Positions 9,990 to 18,326 of a DNA stretch of 64,000 bases are shown here, piece by piece. A model generated the notes under the pieces. The model was not told where the DNA came from and did not search any database. It saw only the letters and a list, made by a program, of their open reading frames with translations. Source of the DNA: Microbacterium sp. MYb66 (GTDB lineage Bacteria > Actinomycetota > Actinomycetes > Actinomycetales > Microbacteriaceae); assembly GCF_002979435.1 (NCBI RefSeq), contig NZ_PCOV01000009.1, forward strand, positions 50,029-114,028, read 5' to 3'. A program made the position numbers and the translations under genes. The number at the start of each line of letters is the position of its first letter. Position 1 is the first letter of the stretch.

Positions 9990-11462
9990 ATGACGCTTCC
10001 CGTGCTCTCGCACACCACCGCTCAGTTCCCCGGAAGCGCTGCAGATGCCGCAGTGCTCGTCGTCTCCTCCCTCTCCGAGTCGACCGAATCACTCGCCGCC
10101 TACCCCGGCCTCGCGGACGCGCTGTCCGGCGTCGGATTCACCGGTTCGACCGGATCCTTCACCCGGGTGTACGCACCGGATGTGACCTCGCTCCCCTTCG
10201 CGGTCGTCGGCGCGGGAGACAAGCCGGATGCCGCAGCCGTGCGCAATGCCGCCGGTGTCGCGCTGCGCACACTCGTCGGATTCGATCACGTCGCCGTCGC
10301 GCTCTCCGACGACCTCGCGGAGTTCGCCGCAGCGGCGGCCGAGGGAGCGGTGCTCGGTGGTCACCGATTCGACGGATACCGCACCGAGAAGGGCAAGACA
10401 CGCGCCACCGCGGTCACTCTGCACTCGCCCCTCGAAGACGAAGCCGCCGTCCGCGCCCAGGTCGTGGGCGATGCCGTCGCCCTCATCAAGGACCTCGTGA
10501 ACGTCCCCGCCGAATGGCAGAGCCCCGCGCAGCTCGCGCAGAGCGCCGCCGACAGCGTCGCCGACCTCGATGTCACCGTCGAGATCTTCGACGAGACCGC
10601 CCTCGCCGAGAAGGGCTTCGGCGGCATCCTCGGCGTCGGTCAGGGATCGGATCGTCCCCCGCGACTCGTACGCCTCGACTACTCCCCCGCCGCCGCCGAG
10701 CGACACATCGCGCTCGTCGGCAAGGGCATCACCTTCGACACCGGCGGTCTGTCGCTCAAGCCCGCGGCATCCATGGTCGGGATGAAGTTCGACATGGCGG
10801 GAGCAGCAACGTCTCTCGCCGCGCTCCGTGCGATCGCCGCACTGCGACTCCCGGTCCGTGTGACCGCGTGGCTGTGCATCACGGACAACATGCCGTCCGG
10901 TCGTGCGCTCCGGCCGGGCGATGTCATCCGAATCCTCGACGGCACGACCGTCGAAGTGCAGAACACCGACGCCGAGGGCCGACTGGTGCTCGCAGACGGA
11001 CTCGTGGCCGCGAGCCGTGAGCAGCCGGACGTCATCATCGATGTCGCCACCCTCACGGGCGCGATCGTCGCGGCCTTGGGACATCGCCACACCGGCGTCT
11101 TCGGCGACGATGACACGGTCGCAGAGTTCCTCGCGGCTGCCGCGGATGCGGACGAGCCCGCCTGGCACATGCCCCTGCCGACGTACATGGAGGAGTCGCT
11201 CGAGTCCCCCATCGCCGATCTGCAGAACGCGAACATGGGAGACCGCATGGGCGGTGCCTCGTTCGCCGGCTTGTTCCTTCGCCGATTCGTCGGTCGCACC
11301 TCGGAGGCCGAAGATGCACCGCGGATCCCGTGGGTTCACCTCGACATCGCAGGTTCCGGCGAACACGGCGGATCTCCGTACGGCTTCACCGAGAAGGGCC
11401 CCACGGGGGCGATGGCCCGATCGATCATCGCCTTCGCCGCAGCATCCCACAAGGAGGCATGA
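9990..11462 (+). CDS. pepA: leucyl aminopeptidase (M17)
   Basis: A 490-aa cytosolic two-metal aminopeptidase that removes N-terminal residues in protein turnover. The N-terminal macro-like domain spans about residues 1-160; the catalytic C-terminal domain has GKGITFDTGGLSLKP (active-site Lys and metal Asp), KFDMAGAA, and NTDAEGRLVLADGL with the metal-binding Asp/Glu and the catalytic Arg. The length is normal. The ATG at 9990 follows AGGATGGAGG. The stop is 3 bp from the ATG of lpdA, so the two are likely an operon. Confidence 0.96.
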   Translation: MTLPVLSHTTAQFPGSAADAAVLVVSSLSESTESLAAYPGLADALSGVGFTGSTGSFTRVYAPDVTSLPFAVVGAGDKPDAAAVRNAAGVALRTLVGFDHVAVALSDDLAEFAAAAAEGAVLGGHRFDGYRTEKGKTRATAVTLHSPLEDEAAVRAQVVGDAVALIKDLVNVPAEWQSPAQLAQSAADSVADLDVTVEIFDETALAEKGFGGILGVGQGSDRPPRLVRLDYSPAAAERHIALVGKGITFDTGGLSLKPAASMVGMKFDMAGAATSLAALRAIAALRLPVRVTAWLCITDNMPSGRALRPGDVIRILDGTTVEVQNTDAEGRLVLADGLVAASREQPDVIIDVATLTGAIVAALGHRHTGVFGDDDTVAEFLAAAADADEPAWHMPLPTYMEESLESPIADLQNANMGDRMGGASFAGLFLRRFVGRTSEAEDAPRIPWVHLDIAGSGEHGGSPYGFTEKGPTGAMARSIIAFAAASHKEA

Positions 11463-11465
11463 CAA

Positions 11466-12839
11466 ATGACCACTCACACCTTCGACATCGTCGTCCTGGG
11501 CGGCGGCAGCGGCGGATACGCCGCGGCATTGCGCGCGAGCGAACTCGGCAAATCCGTCGCACTGATCGAGAAGGACAAGGTCGGCGGCACCTGCCTGCAC
11601 CGCGGCTGCATTCCCACCAAGGCTCTGCTGCACGCGGCCGAGGTCGCCGAGCACGTGCGTGACGCCGCGTCCGTCGGTGTGACCGCCACGCTCGACGGCA
11701 TCGACCCGGCCGGCGTACGCGCGTATCGGGAAGGCATCGTCGCCAAGAAGTTCAAGGGCCTCGAAGGTCTCGTGAAGGCCCGAGGCATCACGACCGTCCC
11801 CGGTCTCGGTCGACTCAACCCCGACCGCAGCGTGAGCGTCGGCGACGACGTGTACGTGGGAACGGACGTCGTGCTCGCGACCGGCTCGTACAGCCGATCG
11901 CTGCCCGGCCTCGACATCGGCGGCCGAATCCTCACCAGCGAGCAGGCACTCGCCCTCGACGTCATCCCCGAGCGCGTCATCATCCTCGGCGGCGGTGTGA
12001 TCGGTGTCGAGTTCGCCAGCGTCTGGCGGTCCTTCGGCGCCGAGGTCACGATCGTCGAGGCGCTGCCGCACCTCGTGCCGAACGAGGACATCGCGCTCAG
12101 CAAGGGCCTCGAGCGCGCATTCCGCCGTCGGGGCATCCAGTACTCCCTGGGCATCCGCTTCCAGAGCGCCACACAGGACGACTCGTCCGTCACTGTCACC
12201 CTCGATGACGGCAAGGAGTTCACGGCCGACTATCTTCTCGTCGCCGTGGGGCGCGGTCCGGTCACCTCCGACCTCGGGTTCGAGGAGGCCGGTATAACTC
12301 TTGACCGGGGCTTCGTCACGGTCGACCAGGACCTGCGCACCGGCGTCGCAGGCGTGTGGGCCGTGGGCGACATCGTCCCGGGTCTCCAGCTCGCTCACCG
12401 CGGATTCCAGCAGGGCATCGCGGTCGCCGAGCGCATCGCCGGCCTCTCCCCCGCGAACATCCCGGACGTGCAGATCCCCAAGGTGACGTACTCGAGCCCC
12501 GAGGTCGCCTCGGTCGGAGTGACCGAGGAAGCGGCGGTCGCCGAGCACGGTGCAGACGCGATCGTCGCCTATGAGTACAACCTCGCCGGCAACGGCAAGA
12601 GCGAGATCATCGGAACGTCCGGCCTCGTCAAGGTCGTCCGCCTCAAAGACGGCCCCGTGGTCGGCGTGCACCTGCTCGGCGATCGCGTGGGCGAGCTCAT
12701 CACCGAGGGTCAGCTCGCTGTCGCCTGGGAGGCGCACCCCGAGGACGTCGCTCCGCTGATCCACGCCCACCCCACACAGAGCGAGGCCCTCGGCGAAGCG
12801 TTCCTCGCCCTCGCCGGCAAGCCCCTGCACGCCCTCTGA
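11466..12839 (+). CDS. lpdA: dihydrolipoyl dehydrogenase (E3)
   Basis: A 457-aa FAD-dependent flavoprotein that reoxidises the dihydrolipoyl groups of 2-oxoacid dehydrogenase complexes with NAD. It has an FAD-binding GGGSGGYAAA near the N-terminus, the redox disulfide in GGTCLHRGCIPTK, the NAD-binding GGGVIGVEFA, the second FAD motif VWAVGDIV, and the C-terminal HAHPTQSE dimer-interface histidine-glutamate pair. The ATG at 11466 is preceded by AAGGAG at the end of pepA. The E2 gene follows after 67 bp, so it serves the E2 at 12907 and probably AceE at 42670. Confidence 0.96.
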   Translation: MTTHTFDIVVLGGGSGGYAAALRASELGKSVALIEKDKVGGTCLHRGCIPTKALLHAAEVAEHVRDAASVGVTATLDGIDPAGVRAYREGIVAKKFKGLEGLVKARGITTVPGLGRLNPDRSVSVGDDVYVGTDVVLATGSYSRSLPGLDIGGRILTSEQALALDVIPERVIILGGGVIGVEFASVWRSFGAEVTIVEALPHLVPNEDIALSKGLERAFRRRGIQYSLGIRFQSATQDDSSVTVTLDDGKEFTADYLLVAVGRGPVTSDLGFEEAGITLDRGFVTVDQDLRTGVAGVWAVGDIVPGLQLAHRGFQQGIAVAERIAGLSPANIPDVQIPKVTYSSPEVASVGVTEEAAVAEHGADAIVAYEYNLAGNGKSEIIGTSGLVKVVRLKDGPVVGVHLLGDRVGELITEGQLAVAWEAHPEDVAPLIHAHPTQSEALGEAFLALAGKPLHAL

Positions 12840-12906
12840 GCACCAACCGGTGCCCGAGTCACTAAGCTAGATAAGCGTCATACAACTTCCTGAAGGAGAC
12901 TCAGTC

Positions 12907-14706
12907 ATGAGCACATCCGTCGTCCTCCCCGCTCTCGGCGAGAGCGTCACAGAGGGTACGGTCACCCGCTGGCTCAAGCAGGTGGGAGACACCGTGCAGG
13001 CGGATGAAGGCCTGCTCGAGATCTCGACCGACAAGGTCGACACCGAGATCCCCTCCCCCGTCAGCGGCGTGATCGAGGAGATCCTCGTGGCCGAGGACGA
13101 GACCGTCGAGGTCGGCGCTCTTCTCGCGCGGATCGGTGACGGCGCCGCCGCTGCTCCCGCAGCCGATGCTCCCGCCGCTGCCGAGCCCGCCGCTGAAGCA
13201 GCGCCCGCCGAGGCTCCGGCTGCCGAGGCTCCGGCAGCGGAGGCTCCGGCAGCGGAGGCTCCGGCCGAAGCTCCGACGGCCGAGGCTGCGCCCGCAGCCC
13301 CGTCCGGAGATGCGACGGACATCGTGCTTCCCGAGCTGGGCGAGAGCGTCACCGAAGGCACCGTCACTCGCTGGCTGAAGCAGGTCGGTGACAGCATCGA
13401 GGTCGACGAGGCCCTTCTGGAGATCTCCACCGACAAGGTCGACACCGAGATCCCGTCGCCCGTGGCCGGTGTGCTGCAGGAGATCGTCGCCGCCGAGGAC
13501 GAGACCGTCGAGGTCGGCGCGGTGCTCGCACGCGTCGGCTCGGGTGCCGCCCCGGAACCGGCCGCCCCTGCACCTGCCGCGGAGGCTCCGGCCGCCGCCC
13601 CCGCACCTGCCGCAGAGACTCCGGCCCCGGCCCCGGCGGCTGCGCCTGCTGCTCCTGCACCGGCAGCTGCCGCCGCTCCGGCTGCTCCGGCCCCCGCAGC
13701 AGCACCGGCCGAAGCTCCGGCGCCTGCCGCGGCTCCGGCGCCTGCCGCGGCTCCGGCTCCGGCTCCGGCCGCACCGAAGCTCTCGCTGCCGACCGAGAAC
13801 GACAACCTCTATGTGACGCCGCTGGTGCGTCGTCTGGCCGCACAGCAGGGCGTGGATCTCGCTACGGTCAGCGGGACCGGCGTCGGCGGTCGCATCCGCA
13901 AGGAAGACGTGCTCAAGGCAGCAGAGACCGCTTCGGCAGCCCCGGCTGCTGCACCGGCAGCCGCTGCGCCGGCTCCGCTCGAGGTCTCGCCGCTGCGTGG
14001 CACCACGCAGCCGATGTCGCGTCTGCGCAAGGTCCTCGCCAAGCGCGCCGTCGAGTCCATGCAGCAGACCGCCCAGCTGACGACGGTCGTCGAGGTCGAC
14101 GTCACTGCGCTCTCCGACTACCGCGACAGCGTGAAGGCCTCCTTCCTGGAGAAGACCGGCGACAAGCTGTCGTTCCTGCCGTTCTTCGCTCTCGCCACTG
14201 CCGAGGCGCTGCAGGCCTTCCCGATCGTGAACGCTACGGTCGACGGCGAGAACATCGTGTATCCGGCCAGCGAGAACGTGTCGATCGCGGTCGACACCGA
14301 ACGCGGACTGCTCACTCCGGTGCTGCGTGACGCCGCGTCAAAGAACATCGCGCAGATCGCGCACGAGATCGCCGATCTCGCCGCGCGCACCCGCGACAAC
14401 AAGCTGAAGCCCGACGAGCTGGCCGGAGGAACGTTCACGCTGACCAACACCGGTTCGCGGGGCGCCCTGTTCGACACTCCGGTCGTCTTCCTCCCGCAGT
14501 CGGCGATCCTCGGCACCGGAACGGTCGTCAAGCGCCCCGGTCTGGTGAAGGTCGGCGGCGCGGATGCGATCGCCATCCGGTCTTACGTGTACCTCGCACT
14601 CTCGTACGATCACCGGATCATCGATGGGGCAGACGCGGCACGCTTCCTGGGCGCGGTGAAGACTCGACTCGAGTCGGCGCAGTTCGCCGCTCAGCTCGGC
14701 GCCTGA
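12907..14706 (+). CDS. sucB: dihydrolipoamide acyltransferase, E2 component with two lipoyl domains
   Basis: A 599-aa E2 core protein. Two lipoyl domains, with lipoyl lysines K43 and K177 in STDKVDTEIPSPV, are separated by long Ala/Pro/Glu linkers (about residues 78-135 and 218-295). A peripheral subunit-binding domain follows (about 302-340, VTPLVRRLA to GRIRKEDV), and then the catalytic domain (about 364-599) ending with DHRIIDGADAARFL, which holds the active-site His and Asp. It is annotated in actinobacteria as succinyltransferase, but the close relative in Mycobacterium tuberculosis (DlaT) serves pyruvate dehydrogenase; with aceE and lpdA in this window a pyruvate role is equally likely. 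A strong AAGGAG precedes the ATG. It ends at the 14724-14762 hairpin. Confidence 0.93.
   Translation: MSTSVVLPALGESVTEGTVTRWLKQVGDTVQADEGLLEISTDKVDTEIPSPVSGVIEEILVAEDETVEVGALLARIGDGAAAAPAADAPAAAEPAAEAAPAEAPAAEAPAAEAPAAEAPAEAPTAEAAPAAPSGDATDIVLPELGESVTEGTVTRWLKQVGDSIEVDEALLEISTDKVDTEIPSPVAGVLQEIVAAEDETVEVGAVLARVGSGAAPEPAAPAPAAEAPAAAPAPAAETPAPAPAAAPAAPAPAAAAAPAAPAPAAAPAEAPAPAAAPAPAAAPAPAPAAPKLSLPTENDNLYVTPLVRRLAAQQGVDLATVSGTGVGGRIRKEDVLKAAETASAAPAAAPAAAAPAPLEVSPLRGTTQPMSRLRKVLAKRAVESMQQTAQLTTVVEVDVTALSDYRDSVKASFLEKTGDKLSFLPFFALATAEALQAFPIVNATVDGENIVYPASENVSIAVDTERGLLTPVLRDAASKNIAQIAHEIADLAARTRDNKLKPDELAGGTFTLTNTGSRGALFDTPVVFLPQSAILGTGTVVKRPGLVKVGGADAIAIRSYVYLALSYDHRIIDGADAARFLGAVKTRLESAQFAAQLGA
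13209..13275 (+). repeat. 15-bp tandem repeat in the first E2 linker
   Basis: Copies of a 15-base unit related to GAGGCTCCGGCAGCG encode a repeated E-A-P-A-A pentapeptide. It lies in the flexible linker after lipoyl domain 1. Two copies are identical, so the number may vary by slippage. A similar Ala/Pro repeat lies at about 13560-13775. Confidence 0.75.
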
Positions 14707-14717
14707 CCTCGGCGTAA

Positions 14718-16178
14718 TCACTCTGGCTGGTCCGCGACGTCGTAGACGTCGCGGACCAGCCATTTCTCGTCTGCGCGCACGAGGACGAGCATCGCCTGCG
14801 GGGACGCGCCCACTCGCCCGCCCTCGACGTCGCCCTCACGCGCACCCCCGCTGAGCCGCATCACGGCGACGTCTCCGTACACGTCGACGACCTCCGCGGT
14901 CGAGGAGCCCGGCTCCACGGTCGCAAGAGCATCCATGACGCCGACGGAGCCCGCAGCCACCCCGCCGGCGCACTCCGCGTCTCCCGCGGCGCGGCACTCC
15001 GCGATCGTCTTCAACAGTCCGGAGACTGCCGCCACAGGGTCCCCGGCGGCGGAGTCCGGCTCGACCTTCTTGTCACCACCGGCATCGGTCGTCGGATGGG
15101 TCTCCTCCTCCGCCTTCCGCTCGTGTGACGGCACCGCGGACGGCTTACCGCCGGTCGCGTCCGAGGCTTGACTCGGCGCGTCGCCGCTCGGCCAGAGCAG
15201 TCCTCCGACGAGCACGATCGCAGCGGCCGCGCCCGCGATCATGAACGAGCGCCGTCGGAGGCGCCCTCGCGCATCGGCGCCTGCAGCTTCAGGCACCCCC
15301 GCAGTGCGCCGCTCGGGAATCATCTTCCGGATTCCTCGGACGAGGATGCGGATCACGCCGAGGAAGTCCTCCACGGCACCATGGATGAATCCCCCTCCAT
15401 CCGTGGCACGTCGAGGGTTGCGGGTTCCTGCCCGATCCGCGCGCAGCCGCTGGCCACTCGACGGCGCGACAAGGTCACGCGCGGCAACCGCGCGCGCGAC
15501 GTCCCTGGCGCGTTCGGGCGCGTGGGAACTCCGCTCCAGCGGCTGCGGTGCGGCGACGCTCAGCAGTTCCTGCTCCCACGCATCTGTGAGCCTGCGCGGA
15601 AGGCGCGGCTGAGCGAGAGCCTTCCCCAGTCCCTCCTCGACCGCGCCGAGCGCGCGCCTGAGCACCTTGTCGGTGCACTGCTCCCGCAACCGCTGGATCA
15701 CCTCCACAGCTCCCTCCCGTGCATCGGGGCCATCCCCGAAGACGAACATCGGGCGCCCACCATCAGTGAGCCACCACACGCCGCTCCGTACTCCATCGAC
15801 CCCTTCTCCCAGTTCGTCGAGTCCCCGCAGGAGACTGATCACGAGCGTGCTGCATTCGCCCGGTGCCAGCGCTCCTCCCTCCGCAGTGCGACGAACCAGG
15901 AACCCCAGGACCCGGTCCGTGCACCACGGAAGGAGCGCATCGTGCCCTCCCCTGCGCCGACAGACGTCGATGGGTGCGGCGACGTGTTCCGCGCCCGAGA
16001 ACCGCCAACCCACCCAGCCCCCGAGGGCGACGGCGTCCACCCGCACCGCCACCCCATCCCCCTGGGTGACCAGGGTGCCCGCGAACGGCCCCTCCTTCGC
16101 ATCGAGTGTCCGGACCACCCGATGCGCCCCCGGTAGAAGCGCTGTTCCCCGGCCGCCCTCGATCTCGTCATCTGCCAT
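14718..16178 (-). CDS. membrane-anchored protein with degenerate kinase-like N-terminal region
   Basis: A 486-aa protein I cannot assign to a family. The N-terminal half (about 1-200) is cytoplasmic in topology and in outline resembles a protein-kinase C-lobe that has lost its catalytic residues (for example LRGLDELGEGVDG then TDGGRPMFVFGDG). A basic stretch is followed by a single transmembrane helix at about 311-329 (IAGAAAAIVLVGG). A 157-residue extracellular part then begins with a Ser/Lys/Glu-rich linker and ends in a small globular domain with two Cys (AECRAAGDAEC). The start is uncertain: the ATG at 16178 has GGAGG only 1 nt away, and an ATG at 16229 lacks any ribosome site. Its 3' end overlaps a perfect hairpin. 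Convergent with sucB, divergent from the DUF4191 gene. Confidence 0.7.
   Translation of the reverse strand: MADDEIEGGRGTALLPGAHRVVRTLDAKEGPFAGTLVTQGDGVAVRVDAVALGGWVGWRFSGAEHVAAPIDVCRRRGGHDALLPWCTDRVLGFLVRRTAEGGALAPGECSTLVISLLRGLDELGEGVDGVRSGVWWLTDGGRPMFVFGDGPDAREGAVEVIQRLREQCTDKVLRRALGAVEEGLGKALAQPRLPRRLTDAWEQELLSVAAPQPLERSSHAPERARDVARAVAARDLVAPSSGQRLRADRAGTRNPRRATDGGGFIHGAVEDFLGVIRILVRGIRKMIPERRTAGVPEAAGADARGRLRRRSFMIAGAAAAIVLVGGLLWPSGDAPSQASDATGGKPSAVPSHERKAEEETHPTTDAGGDKKVEPDSAAGDPVAAVSGLLKTIAECRAAGDAECAGGVAAGSVGVMDALATVEPGSSTAEVVDVYGDVAVMRLSGGAREGDVEGGRVGASPQAMLVLVRADEKWLVRDVYDVADQPE
14724..14762. terminator. perfect 18-bp hairpin, terminator of the lpdA-sucB transcript
   Basis: Arms 14724-14741 and 14745-14762 are exact reverse complements around a 3-nt loop (gta). 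It lies 17 bp past the sucB stop but inside the last codons of the opposite-strand gene (14718-16178), so a coding sequence doubles as the terminator for its convergent neighbour. Confidence 0.75.
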
Positions 16179-16342
16179 TCCTCCATCACAGCGGAGCGAG
16201 GGCCGGCTCCGACCCCCTTTCCGGCCCATCGGGACAGATCTCCGCCGGCGTGGCGATCGTGCAGGACGAGTGGGAGTCCTTCCGCTCCGCTCCGCGCGAA
16301 CGACGACATCACGAGGCCCGCGGACTCGGTAGGCTGGTCCTC

Positions 16343-17053
16343 ATGGCAAAGCGTGCTTCTGAACCCGAAAAGCGTCCTGGGTTCTTCTCCCAGATCAAGT
16401 CCCTCTTCCGGTTCACGCGTGAGGCTTATTCCTGGCTCCCCTGGGCACAGATCGCGATCCTCGTCGGCGGAGTCCTCGTCGGCCTCCTCGCCGGATATCT
16501 GATCCCGCCCTTCCAGGTCTGGACGCTCATCCTCTGGGGCATCACCGGTCTGATGCTGGGCATCCTCGGCGCCCTGTTCCTCATGACACGGCTGTCGACG
16601 TCCGCGATGTACATGAAGATCGACGGCATGCCCGGGGCCACCGGCCACGTGCTCAGCACCAGCCTCGGACGCAGCTGGCAGGCGTCCGAGACTCCCGTCG
16701 GCATCAACCCGAAGACGCAGGAGGCGGTCTACCGCACCATCGGCCGCGGCGGCATCGTCGTCGTGGGCGAAGGCGCACGCGGGCGGCTCACGCGTCTCGT
16801 CAACGAGGAGCGCAGCAAGGCCCAGCGCGTCGCACACGGCGTCCCGGTCACGGTCCTCTACGTCGGGCACGGCGATGACGAGGTCGCGATCGCCGATCTG
16901 TCCAAGACGATCAAGAAGCTCCCGAAGGCGATCGACAAGGCCACGATGGCTGCCGTCATCCGCCGCGTGGACTCCGTCTCGCAGTCGCTGTCGTCGCTGC
17001 CGATCCCGAAGGGCATCGACCCGACGAAGGTACGCTCGCAGCGCCCTCGCTGA
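16343..17053 (+). CDS. DUF4191 family membrane protein
   Basis: A 236-aa integral membrane protein of the actinobacterial DUF4191 family, function unknown. After a basic N-terminus there are two transmembrane helices (about residues 31-50 and 56-77, rich in I/L/V/G), then a cytosolic domain containing TRLSTSAMYMKIDGMPGA-type sequence, GRGGIVVVGEG and TVLYVGHGDDEV, and a Lys-rich C-terminus. In actinobacteria this gene commonly lies close to glnA, lipA/lipB or E2 genes, as here. The start is the ATG at 16343; the upstream open frame is a shadow of the neighbour. Confidence 0.85.
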   Translation: MAKRASEPEKRPGFFSQIKSLFRFTREAYSWLPWAQIAILVGGVLVGLLAGYLIPPFQVWTLILWGITGLMLGILGALFLMTRLSTSAMYMKIDGMPGATGHVLSTSLGRSWQASETPVGINPKTQEAVYRTIGRGGIVVVGEGARGRLTRLVNEERSKAQRVAHGVPVTVLYVGHGDDEVAIADLSKTIKKLPKAIDKATMAAVIRRVDSVSQSLSSLPIPKGIDPTKVRSQRPR

Positions 17054-17077
17054 GCTCCGACGCCACAGACTTCTCGA

Positions 17078-17109
17078 ACGCGGTCATCCTCCTTGGAGGG
17101 TGGCCGCGC
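17078..17109. terminator. probable terminator between DUF4191 and rimK genes
   Basis: An imperfect inverted repeat (GCGGTCATCCTCC against GGAGGGTGGCCGC, paired with two G-T pairs) lies between convergent stop codons and is followed by a pyrimidine-rich run (ctcttctttctc). Confidence 0.5.
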
Positions 17110-17118
17110 TCTTCTTTC

Positions 17119-18306
17119 TCACTCGGAGAGCGGCTGCCGGGGCAGACGACGGACCTTCGCGCGACGACGACGACGCTCGGGAACCATCGAACGCATCTCG
17201 TCGAGTTTGCCGAAGCAGAACAGTCGGTCGTCGGCCTCCAGGACGACGTGCTTGCGCGGGTTGGGGATCACACTGACACCGCGATGCAGCGTGAGCACCG
17301 TGATGTCGCGCTCCCAGAGGCCGGCCTCACCCAGGGTCTTCCCCACGAGGTCGACCGCACCGTGCACCATGAGCTCGGCGACTCCGTAGCCCGTCGAGAC
17401 CGTCAGACGCTGGCGCACGTCGATCTCGGGGAACGCGACCTGGCCTGCGATGTAGTCGATGATGGCGCCCGCCACGTCGAGCTTCGTCGCCGTCTCGATG
17501 CCCTGGAGTCCCGGCGACGAATTGACTTCCATCACGAGCGGCCCGTCATCGCCTTCCAGCATGTCGACACCTGCCACACGCAGACCCATGATCTGCGCCG
17601 AGCGCACGGCGGCCCGCTCGTAGACGGGGTCGAGCTCGATGGCCTCGACGGATCCGCCTCGGTGGACGTTCGAGCGGAACTCGTCGCCCGCCGCGGAGCG
17701 CCGCATCGCCGCCACCACGCGGTCCCCGACGACCAGCGCGCGGATATCCCGCCCGCGGCTCTCCGAGATGAACTTCTGGATGAGCACGTTCTGCTTGGTG
17801 GAATGCAGTGTCTCGATGATCGCCTCCGCCACCTTCACCTGCGGAGCCAGGATGACGCCGATCCCCTGCGTGCCCTCGAGGAGCTTGATGACGACGGGGG
17901 CCCCGCCGACGCGCTCGATCGCCGGGCGCACGTCGGCGCGGTTGCGCACGAACGCGGTCGGTGGCATCGCGATGTTGTGCCGCGACAGGATCTGGTTGGC
18001 GCGCAGCTTGTCCCGGGCGCTCGAGATCCCGTTCGCGGTGTTCGGCGTATACACGTCCATCTGCTCGAACTGCCGCACGACGGCGGTACCGAAGTACGTG
18101 ATCGAGTTCCCGATGCGCGGCAGGATCGCGTCGTAATCGCTGAGCTGCCGACCCCGGTAGTGAAGGTCCGGTTCATCAGCGGTCAGGTCGATAGCGAACC
18201 GCAGCGTATTGAGCACCTTGACGTTGTGTCCGCGCTGAAGCGCGGCAGCACGCAGTCGCTGGGTGGAGTACGCCTGCGGCGCACGGGAGAGCACTGCGAT
18301 CTTCAC
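17119..18306 (-). CDS. rimK: RimK family alpha-L-glutamate ligase fused to a TrkA-C (RCK_C) domain
   Basis: A 395-aa protein against about 300 for typical RimK, which adds glutamates to the C-terminus of ribosomal protein S6 or related targets. Residues 1-295 are a complete RimK ATP-grasp enzyme: N-terminal MKIAVLSRAP, DKLRANQILSRHNI, VIKLLEGTQGIGV (nucleotide loop), SRGRDIRALVVGDRVVAAM, and VMEVNSSPGLQGIE (metal site). Residues about 304-374 match an RCK_C/TrkA-C fold, with VAELMVHGAVDLVGKTLGEAG and VSVIPNPRKHVVLEADDRLFCFG; such domains bind small ligands in K+ channels and transporters. A very basic tail (about 375-395) follows. Divergent from the RimB-type gene with only 20 bp between starts. 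Confidence 0.88.
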   Translation of the reverse strand: MKIAVLSRAPQAYSTQRLRAAALQRGHNVKVLNTLRFAIDLTADEPDLHYRGRQLSDYDAILPRIGNSITYFGTAVVRQFEQMDVYTPNTANGISSARDKLRANQILSRHNIAMPPTAFVRNRADVRPAIERVGGAPVVIKLLEGTQGIGVILAPQVKVAEAIIETLHSTKQNVLIQKFISESRGRDIRALVVGDRVVAAMRRSAAGDEFRSNVHRGGSVEAIELDPVYERAAVRSAQIMGLRVAGVDMLEGDDGPLVMEVNSSPGLQGIETATKLDVAGAIIDYIAGQVAFPEIDVRQRLTVSTGYGVAELMVHGAVDLVGKTLGEAGLWERDITVLTLHRGVSVIPNPRKHVVLEADDRLFCFGKLDEMRSMVPERRRRRAKVRRLPRQPLSE

Positions 18307-18326
18307 GGGGGAATTTTCCTGCCAGG

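Noticed and set aside
10089..12830. A 913-aa open frame on the minus strand over pepA and lpdA
   Set aside because: It overlaps two genes with clear catalytic motifs and shows only Gly/Asp/Arg-rich shadow sequence.
13209..13775. CRISPR-like or mobile repeats
   Set aside because: The repeats are in frame, encode Ala/Pro/Glu linkers of E2, and have no spacers.
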